From Goniomonas avonlea (taxonomy: Eukaryota; Cryptophyceae; Goniomonadida; Goniomonadaceae), in contig QUTJ01031746.1 in the NCBI GenBank assembly GCA_003573635.1, positions 1 to 16,632 of the forward strand: a stretch of DNA of 16,632 nucleotides. Direction: 5' to 3'. The translations under genes were made by a program, and so were the position numbers. Below are positions 1-7,000 of this stretch, piece after piece (the first letter of the stretch is position 1; every line of letters begins with the position of its first letter). The notes beneath the pieces were generated by a model that did not search any database, was not told where the DNA came from, and worked only from the letters and a program-made list of their open reading frames with translations.

Positions 1-209
1 AATGCTACATCAACTGATTCAGACTCTCTCTCTCTCAACCAAGTCTGTTGTTTATACCCCAGTTGTTTATACCCCATGGGGATAAACAACAGACTTGTGC
101 TCAAGTTGTTTTTTGTCTACCCTGTCGCATACGCACACTGGTCTGGCCTTCGTTATCGTCGAGCGCTACCGGTACCGGTGGGTCCCTGTGTTAAGATCAT
201 CGCACCTGC
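1..209 (+). promoter_or_regulatory. Presumed promoter / 5' UTR of the cardiolipin synthase gene
   Basis: This stretch lies between the window edge and the first start codon of the plus-strand gene. It holds a short CT run (about 26-36), the inverted repeat at 40-97 and no convincing coding. I see no clear TATA box. The promoter assignment rests only on position. Confidence 0.35.
40..97. repeat. Inverted repeat upstream of the cardiolipin synthase gene
   Basis: The left arm at 40-60 and the right arm at 78-97 are reverse complements over about 20 bases with a single-base indel. Between them lies a second copy of the inner part of the left arm (47-60 repeated at 62-75) and the perfect palindrome CCCCATGGGG at 72-81. 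The element could fold into a long hairpin. It sits about 110 bases before the chosen start codon, so it may be in the promoter or 5' UTR, or be a remnant of a small inverted-repeat element. No function can be read from it. Confidence 0.75.
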
Positions 210-2937
210 ATGAGCACGATGGGGACGTCCCGTTTGGTTGCGAACCTGTGCCGAGCCACGTTCCTACGAGGAGTCAACGGGAGCATCAGTTCGCCTATAG
301 CTGCGCGTGTATCACCAGCGCTGTGCTCGAGGTCGTCTCCTGTGTTGCATCGTTTTGTTCCTGCACGGTCAATTTGGCGACGAGCCGCCGTGGTGCCGGT
401 GTCTCACCAACGATTGGAGAGCAGCCCGCCACCAGTCTCCACTGTAAGCGGATGGATCTTGAAATTTCCTTAGTTGATGTTCGGCAGGCATCTAATCTCT
501 ACACAATTCCGAATGCGCTGACAGTCAGCCGAATGTTGGCCTCACCCGTCATTGCCTACTGGGTTGTCACAGCCGAATATCGCCTTGCATTTGCCGGTCT
601 CGCCATTGCCAGTCTGACTGACTTGGTGTGTCCGGTGTGGTTTGTGTTTCCCTGAGACTAATCCACGCCTGCAGTTTGATGGCATGATCGCACGAAAGTT
701 TCGTGAGTGCGGTCAATGTGATGTGCACCCGTTCTCACGTGTCTGCAGCGAGTCAGCGCTCTGTCATCGGTTCATATTTAGATCCAGCTGCCGACAAATT
801 GTAGGGTGTTGGCAGTTGCGAGGTGTTAATAACGCCCTTTCCCAGGCTCGTGGGCTGCCTTGCTGTTGCGGAGGCCATGCAGGGCTTGCTGTCTCGTGAG
901 TGCAACCAATGCTCACCCCCCGTGCACCTATTTCTCACCTTTTGGAATGATGCTGCATAAGTGACACGACATTTCTCGCTGTCTCGTGAGTGCAACCAAT
1001 GCTCACCCCCCGTGCACCTATTTCTCACCTTTTGGAATGATGCTGCATAAGTGACACGACATTTCTCTCAGGTTCGAATCTTAGTCAGATTTCCACGGGT
1101 GTTCCAATCTTCTGAGATGTGTGCACAGGCAGGCATTTCTGTATATGTGCTGAGAGCGAAGGCGGCAGATTGTAGACAGTGTTGTGCGCTGCGCCAATCC
1201 CTTGTTGTAAATCACGCCGTGTTCGTTGAATAAACAAAAGACGATACAATGAGCCTGTGAATGAGAAAGGTCTCTAACAGGATATTTATTTGGTCAAACC
1301 AGCGATATTTGAAGATGAGGATCTTTCCGAGCTAACTGTTCTCACAGCGTTGCTTGTCGGAGTCGTGATTGGCCGCGACGTCGTCTTGTTTCTCGGATCG
1401 GCATTCATGCGTAAGTCGCCCGTGTCTTTCCCGTTTGGTCATGTCAGCCAGGACAGAATTTCGTAGTGCTCCAAACCTCCAACTACCTGGCTTTCGATCC
1501 ACGACAGGTTGTGACCCGGCTGTGCCAATGTTGTGCCACTGTCACCCCGGCACCACTCCTGTGGCGTCTCCCTCGCACTCTCTCCCTCTCCTCTCCTCTC
1601 CTCTCCTCTCCTCTCCTCTCTTTCTCCTCTCCTTCTCTCCTCACCTCCCTGCGTGGGTGCGTGCGCGCGCCCAGACACTGTCACACCATTGGCACAACCG
1701 TGACACTGTCACAACATTGGCACCCCTGTCATGCAGGGTCACAACCTCTCATGTTGACTGATGGCTGCAGGCTGGCGGACAATGCGCTCTGACGAGGTAC
1801 TGCTTCCTGTGTGCTCTTTCATTCCTGCTTGTGTGTCATTGTGTGTTTGTGGCAATTCAAGTCATCTTGAGTGGCATATTTTGGTCCCCTGACATCTTAC
1901 CGGCGGTGGCGCAGGCTCTCGCGAACACGCCCATGTTCGATCCCAAGGCACCACTGGAAATCCAACCGTCTAAGCTGAGCAAGGTACGAACAACAAGAGG
2001 GATGTCGAGGGAGGGGACAGAGCGAGCGAACGCGAGAGAGTGGGTGTCGGTGAGAGAAAGAGGGAGGTAGTGAGGGGAGAGCGAGCGAGCGAGCGATGAC
2101 AGAGAGGGGGCGGGGGTGAGGGAGAGAGAGGGAAGGAGGGGGAGTGGGGGTGGATTACCTTGATCCTCAAAGTGCTGAGGAGAACGGGGGCGTGATGTCG
2201 CATGACTGACGGTTGCTGTCCCGGGACGCAGGCTGAGGCACAGGACGCCAGGGGCAAAATATGACCACCGGAACAGCAGCGTGTCCCGATATAGGAACTC
2301 GGCACATCTCGGAACAGATGGGGTTCGATGTCAAAAGGCGCACCATAATTGAACAACGGGAGGAGGGTGTTGTACCTGAGAGGAGAGAGCGAGCGAGCGA
2401 GAGAGCGAGAGGGGGGGGGGGGAGAGGGAGAAGGAGGAAGGGGGAGAACAAGCGCGGGTGTTATCTTTGTCCACCCCCGAGCCGTGAGTGACACAGCTCC
2501 GCAGTACAACACTGCTGGTCAAATGGGTCTGTTTGTGCTCGTCCTTGCAACACCGGCTCTCGGGTGGACCCTCCCGGAACACACTGTCACTGCTCTCAGG
2601 TCTGCCCTTTCTGTTTTTGTGTCATGCGTGAGAGCATTCGTTGTATTATTGTTCGGCGCCCTTGGCTTGTCAGACGCTTGGGCCCGAGCCACAAGGTTTG
2701 AGCGAGTATCCGTCACCGTTACGATCTGACTTTCGGCCCTTTGTCGAACAAACATTGATTCGAAAACCGGCGAGGCGAAAGGGTCAGAAACTCGAAAGGG
2801 ATCCACGTCTTGCGACAAAGTGGTTCGACCTTGACAGTGTGCTCTTGGGGCAATGTCTCCGATCGCTTGCTTCAAAAGACAAAACCATCGTGACCTGTCC
2901 CTCTTTGAGTGTCCATCTAACAATCACAGGCCCCTAA
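210..2937 (+). CDS. CRLS1: Mitochondrial cardiolipin synthase (CDP-alcohol phosphatidyltransferase type), 10 exons
   Basis: Cardiolipin synthase joins phosphatidylglycerol and CDP-diacylglycerol to make cardiolipin in the mitochondrial inner membrane. Exons read by eye: 210-443, 488-625, 675-702, 749-800, 846-895, 1303-1410, 1771-1796, 1915-1983, 2505-2627, 2674-2937. Phases match at every junction and predict 363 residues (human CRLS1 is about 300). Residues 1-78 are rich in Arg, Ser and Ala with almost no acids, a typical mitochondrial presequence, which supports ATG 210. Next come NLYTIPNALTVSR and the signature D-x2-DG-x2-AR-x9-G-x3-D-x3-D (D123, D126, D145, D149; peptides FDGMIARKF and GSYLDPAADKL). 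Further family landmarks are VIGRDVVLF, FDPKAPLEIQPSKLSK and NTAGQ. Hydrophobic segments alternate as expected. The last exon, a basic C-terminal extension, is unusual and its 3' structure is uncertain (alternative end near 3095). Identity is secure; the exact 3' end and the acceptor of exon 6 (1281 or 1303) are not. Confidence 0.9.
888..1067 (+). repeat. Perfect 90-bp tandem duplication in intron 5 that copies a 5' splice site
   Basis: Bases 888-977 are repeated exactly at 978-1067. The unit begins with the last 8 coding bases of the cardiolipin synthase exon 846-895, followed by the donor GTGAGT at 896 and intron sequence. The second copy therefore carries an identical exon end plus donor at 986. 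Using the second donor would read into the stop TAA inside the first copy, so only the first should give full-length protein. Confidence 0.95.
1586..1620 (+). repeat. Pentanucleotide microsatellite (CTCTC)7 in a cardiolipin synthase intron
   Basis: Seven perfect CTCTC units lie inside the intron 1411-1770 and are followed by more irregular pyrimidine-rich sequence to about 1650. This accounts for part of the length of an intron far longer than the 44-49 nt introns elsewhere in the gene. Confidence 0.9.
1990..2452 (+). repeat. GA/GCGA-rich low-complexity sequence in the intron before exon 9
   Basis: Intron 1984-2504 holds two purine-rich blocks, about 1990-2155 and 2376-2452, made of GAGA, GAGCGA and G-run sequence, including twelve consecutive G at 2411-2422. 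The open frames over this region on either strand are products of the repeat composition, not genes. Confidence 0.85.
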
Positions 2938-3257
2938 CGTTCACACGTTGACACAGTCTGTGTGTTGCGGGAACAACCGTGGCGTCTGGTGTGCAGTATG
3001 CAATGCTCGGAGCCTCAGGTTTCCTCGCCAAGGTGTGCTCCGTTTTTTGTTTTTTGTTGTTGTGGGTGCTGAACACAGAGACACCGCAGGCATAGCTGCA
3101 GCAGTCACTGCACTGCTGCTACTGGACAGAGAGGGGGAGAAAGGGGGAGGGGGACAGAGAGAGATGGGAGGGGTTGGGAGGGAGCGCCAACGGTCTGGAA
3201 TGAGGGTGGACACCTGTCAACAACACAGATAAACAGAATTCCAGCGTCATTGTTTCA

Positions 3258-3263
3258 AATAAA
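3258..3263 (+). promoter_or_regulatory. Candidate polyadenylation signal AATAAA
   Basis: An exact AATAAA hexamer lies about 320 bases after the stop codon at 2937, or about 160 after the alternative stop at 3095. It is the only perfect copy I noticed downstream of the plus-strand gene before the next gene. Assignment is by motif and position only. Confidence 0.3.
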
Positions 3264-3292
3264 CCGCAGTCCTCGAACATCACAGCCGTATA

Positions 3293-4039
3293 TTACAGCC
3301 GCGCGGGACAGCAGGCCTCACCCAAGTGCAACAGGTGCCGACCACCCCGGGCGCTCCTCCTCCCTCCCCCCCGCCGACCGCTTGAGCCGACCGCTTGCTC
3401 GCACCTCACGTCAGCGTCAGCGCCAAGCGTGGTGTGCCTTGCGCCTTGTGCCTTGACACGCGACGTGCCAAGCAGCGTGGTGTGCCTTGTGCCTTGCGTG
3501 TCAAGCAGCGTGGCGTGCCTTGCGTGCACCGCGGCGGGAGCACTGCAGCCGCGCGCGTGGCCCGGCAGCCTCAAGACCGCAGACCTCCCCCGACGCGTGT
3601 GCTCCTGCCCGGCGCACCAGCCTCTGATCTTCCAAAGCTTCCACGCCACAACCAGGCTGACGTGGAAGAACTTTGAGAATTGAGGTGTAAGAATCGAGGT
3701 GTAAGATTTGAGGCGTTCGGTGGACCCGATCTTTACGTAACATTGCATCAATTGTTCAAGTGAAGCAACGATTTCCAGAGCCATTGAAGCCTTCACGTTT
3801 TGAAGGTGCATGCCGCGCGGAGTTGAAGCAAGGGCTGGAGGACTCGAGCTTGTTTGGTTGTTTGCAGGCGCTCGCCCGAGCGTTGGAGCACCGACAGCTT
3901 CGTCCTCTCGTACTCTCTCGCTCTCGCTCTCCTTCTCCATCTCGCTCTCGCTCTCGCTCTCCGTTACCCTTTCGCCAACCCCCCTCTCTGGTCTCACTCT
4001 CAGAGTGAGTGACTCTTTGACGCTTGCCGAGGCGGACAC
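3293..4039 (-). CDS. Doubtful antisense open frame with a Ser-Glu repeat segment
   Basis: A 248-codon open frame runs antisense across the spacer. It has no recognisable family. It begins with a Ser/Glu-rich stretch encoded by the CT-rich tract at 3911-3961, then a more protein-like part around 3610-3810 (peptides ALEIVASLEQLMQCYVKI and FFHVSLVVAWKLWKI), and ends in Arg/His/Gly-rich sequence from the GC-rich repeats. It overlaps the last exon of the long minus-strand gene at 4000-4039 in a different frame. It may be an unspliced remnant of a further exon, or chance openness in GC-rich DNA. I cannot assign a function. Confidence 0.2.
   Translation of the reverse strand: MSASASVKESLTLRVRPERGVGERVTESESESEMEKESESERVREDEAVGAPTLGRAPANNQTSSSPPALASTPRGMHLQNVKASMALEIVASLEQLMQCYVKIGSTERLKSYTSILTPQFSKFFHVSLVVAWKLWKIRGWCAGQEHTRRGRSAVLRLPGHARGCSAPAAVHARHATLLDTQGTRHTTLLGTSRVKAQGARHTTLGADADVRCEQAVGSSGRRGGGRRSARGGRHLLHLGEACCPARL
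3427..3522. repeat. Three imperfect copies of a short GC-rich repeat
   Basis: The 15-base word GCGTGGTGTGCCTTG occurs at 3427-3441 and 3475-3489, with a one-base variant at 3508-3522. The intervening sequence is built from related CCTTGTGCCTTG words. It looks like a decayed minisatellite and does not support a gene. Confidence 0.7.
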
Positions 4040-7000
4040 ATATTGACCCGCAACGATTCGTTGGCGGTGCCCAACTCTTGGGTCATCGGCGATGCTGCCC
4101 TCGCACTGGCCATCGCTAGATCAGCGAGACTGTCACACGCGAGGGGGCAGTTGGCAGACTGACACATATGCGAGGGGCCAGTTGACAGCCTGTCACATAT
4201 GAGGGCAGTTGCCCCTCGAGCAGGGGAGAAGGCGGAGGCGGGTCCCGACTGGGCCAGTGTGAGTGTGGCCAACTCTCGCTGATCCGGTTGGGTCTTGGCC
4301 AACACTTCGAGCCCATCGTCCAAGAAGAAACAACTGCGGAGGGGAGGCAGCGAGTCCAGCGGTCTCAAGAGGAAGGGGGTGCGGGCGAGAGGTTGGCAAG
4401 AGGCGGCAGGTTTGCAATCTCGGGGAGGAGACAGGGGGGAACGTAACAGAGGGAGAGGTGCTTACTTTGCAGTGGTCCTTGGGAGTGAGACTGCTCACTG
4501 AGGTAGCGCGTGGACCACACAGCTCCAGGACCTTAGCGTCTTGTCCTGTCCAACACTCAATGCTCGCCCTCGCAAGGCAGCAATCGCTGTGACTGGGCGC
4601 ACATGCCCTCGCATATAACCTGCGGTCGGGTCAAGCCCACTTGTCAGCTCCATCGCCAAAAGGCGCACACACCCGAACCGAGACAAAGAGTTCTACGGGA
4701 CCTCAGTGACCGAGATTTTGAGCAACTGAATGACAACAGCGCCGTTTCGCCGCGCTTATGATGATGCAGGGAAAAGGATTGTTCCCGCGCTCAGGCTTGG
4801 TGTGCCAATGTCCTGACAACGCTAGGGTCTTTGCGGAACACTTGTCCTATATTCCACAAAGAGAAAATGACAAAAATCCTAAGCGGTCTGTTGAGAATTG
4901 AATACAGCCAGGAAATTCAGGGCAATGGCAGCGAGCGTATCATGCTGGTGTGGCATGGCAACAGGGCGCGACCTCGCTCGGATACGCACACCGCTTGTGG
5001 GTAAAAGCTCACCGCACAAATGCCTCCCTTCAAACCCAAGTTGTGGACCAGTTGCTGCGCCCACCGCCAAAGAGTCTCCTGCGGTCAAGGGAGTCAGCCC
5101 TCTGGCCAAAGAGTCTCCTGCGGTCAAGGGAGTCAACTCTCTTGGCGCCACACAGGTTGTCTTGTTGTCCCGCCTCCCTGCGCGTTGTACTGTCTTGTCA
5201 GTGCAAGTTGCAGGGACGGTCCCTGGTTGTCCTGTCTTGCTGCGATGCAGCTACCTCTCCTGCAGGTTCCACTGTCTGCCTTGTCGACTTGTCGTACCTT
5301 GCTTGCTCACATCTGCCAGCTTCTCCCCCGCAGCCAAAAGTTGATTAGCAGTTTCGGTTGCAATCATCTCAAAGACGTTCATATTTGGCGTGCGAGGGCC
5401 GACAGGGCTGGATGGACTGCCGAGTATAAGTGTGACAGGAGAAGTGTTGATGGAGCGCGCAGTTGTGTTTGATCTAGTGAGCACAAGCTCCAAGCAGACA
5501 GCCTCGGTGCGCCAGCTCAAACTCGAACATACACTCGACAAAGAAGGCGTGGAGGCTTGAATAGAGTGCACAATGGTGGAGGGCGCGCAGTTGTGATGCC
5601 CAGTGTGTGCCGTAGATACACTGTTCCCGCGCTGCCTGCCCTGACCAGGGTTTCAGGTTCTTTGCGAACTGGGAGGTGACGAGGTTGTGTGGGAGGTGGA
5701 TGGTGGTGAGGTGCGAGGGTGTATGGCGGCACTCGAGAACACTTACCTCGAGTTGGACTCCTCACGCACTGAGGGCATGGTCAGTTGTCGTTGAATCCTA
5801 TTCCGCCGCGGCAGCTGCAGCGAGCCGACAGAGTCGCCGACGTCTGTAAGCGACACGTCTTGCGGCATTGTCTCGATAGCCTGCGGTTTCCTGGTATCGG
5901 CGCGTCCCTCAGCAATTTCAAGGTGCCGCTGCGCGTGTTTCATCAGGCGAACCAAGTCTAGACAACTCAACAAACATCAACTAGGAAACGCGTTTTCTGC
6001 CGCCGTGTCTCATGAGTCTCGACGGCAACGACGCCTGTGAGTGAAACCTTGCGGTCCCCTGAAAACATCAACTGAAACACTCTTCGAAAGAAAAAGCAGA
6101 ACTGATGATAAAACTCGCAACTGCGTAAGTGATGATGTTTCCAACAGAGCGATTTTTGTGCTCGCAAGTCCCTCACCGCAACAAAAACTGCATTTGCAGT
6201 TCCAAGGACCACTTCTCCCGACCCTTGCTCTTCATGCTCGCTGGTAACCTCGTCCTGAGTTGACTCGGCCCCATGACCGTTGCCGCAGTCGCTCTCTGCA
6301 GACCACGGCGCACTGTCCGCCCCTTGTGCGCCGCGAGCCGCAGCAGCAGCCCCCCTCCCCTCTGCCACTTGCACGACCTGCCAGCCATTGTCGTCCGCTT
6401 TCATGTGACCGTCCATGTCACCATCAACTTCCACAACACCGTCACCACCATTGTCGCAGTCACCCTGGCCATCATGGTCACCATCAACATCACCACGACT
6501 GCCACGACCATGGTCAGCGTCACGATGGCTGTCACCATCACCATCGCCATCACCAACACCATCACCAACGCCATCACCATCACCGTGGCTCCTTGGCGCA
6601 CTGTGCTCAGAAATATTGTCGTGGCCAATTGTCCACGGAGGTCGGACCCCACTGTTGTCGTCCTCCTCTGCAGTCCCCTCAGACTCGGAGCTATCACTGG
6701 GCAGGTCGGTGCCCGGGCTGCCGCGATCCATTTCGTTTTGACGTTCATGTTGCCCTCCTTGACTCGGAACAAAACTCGCAGCAGAAGCGAGGCGGATGCC
6801 TCCGTCTTCGCAGCTGTCAAAAGCCGTGTCACATCAAGCAATACAAGCACTGTCAAATTTAGGCTTCACTAGTATTGGTACAGCACACATGCATGGACAC
6901 AAAATATGCACACCCACCTCGCATGCATGAATACACAAGAGACAATCACTTCGAGTGTTTGAATGGCAAAGGGATTTCACACCACGCGCTCTATCGGATT

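Larger units (their letters stand above)
2938..3999. other. Spacer with no confident gene; probable 3' end of cardiolipin synthase
   Basis: Just after 2937 there are small segments that could extend the cardiolipin synthase gene (2930-2959 and 2997-3095, see findings). An AATAAA motif at 3258-3263 could serve as a polyadenylation signal for the plus-strand gene. The rest is purine-rich (3128-3185), then GC-rich with short imperfect repeats (3427-3522), a 14-bp tandem pair (3682-3709) and a CT-rich tract (3911-3961). Long open frames here, on both strands, have compositionally biased translations. Confidence 0.5.
4000..6071 (-). other. C-terminal part of the long minus-strand gene with one more WD-like unit
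   Basis: Exons 6071-5990, 5957-5747, 5473-5298, 5078-4906, 4846-4711, 4619-4499 and 4333-4000 chain in phase. Protein-like stretches are LVRLMKHAQRHLEIAEGRAD, NMNVFEMIATETANQLLAAG, HDTLAAIALNF, KTLALSGHW, and the clear WD unit RGHVRPVTAIAALRGRAL followed by GQDKTLRSW. The last exon gives CFFLDDGLEVLAKTQPDQRE and ends at TGA 4000. Acceptors at 5473, 4619 and 4333 are well formed (the last has a long pyrimidine tract). Alternative reading: translation stops at TAG 4879 after HDTLAAIALNFLA plus nine residues, which would make the WD unit at 4619-4499 part of a separate gene. The first 32-nt intron (5989-5958) is short and uncertain. Confidence 0.5.

Noticed and set aside
888-1067. Direct repeats considered as a CRISPR array
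   Set aside because: Only two abutting copies with no spacers, in a eukaryotic intron; the same holds for the repeats at 4128-4214 and 5066-5135.
1061-1085. GGTTCGAATC at 1071-1080, identical to the tRNA T-arm / B-box core
   Set aside because: No matching A box, acceptor stem or cloverleaf pairing is visible upstream, and the site lies at the end of the 90-bp duplication inside an intron.
1970-2582. Minus-strand open frames with Pro/Ser/Leu-rich products
   Set aside because: They arise from the GA-rich intron of the cardiolipin synthase gene read on the opposite strand; no domain or splice support.
4906-5078. LysM domain suggested by HDTLAAIALNF
   Set aside because: Only the first half of the motif is present and the downstream exon (KTLALSGHW) does not continue the LysM pattern.
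6260-6872. Two plus-strand open frames of about 200 codons, one His-rich and one Thr/Val-rich
   Set aside because: Both are read from the CAC/CAT triplet tract; the minus-strand Asp-Gly frame fits the flanking splice sites and WD40 context.
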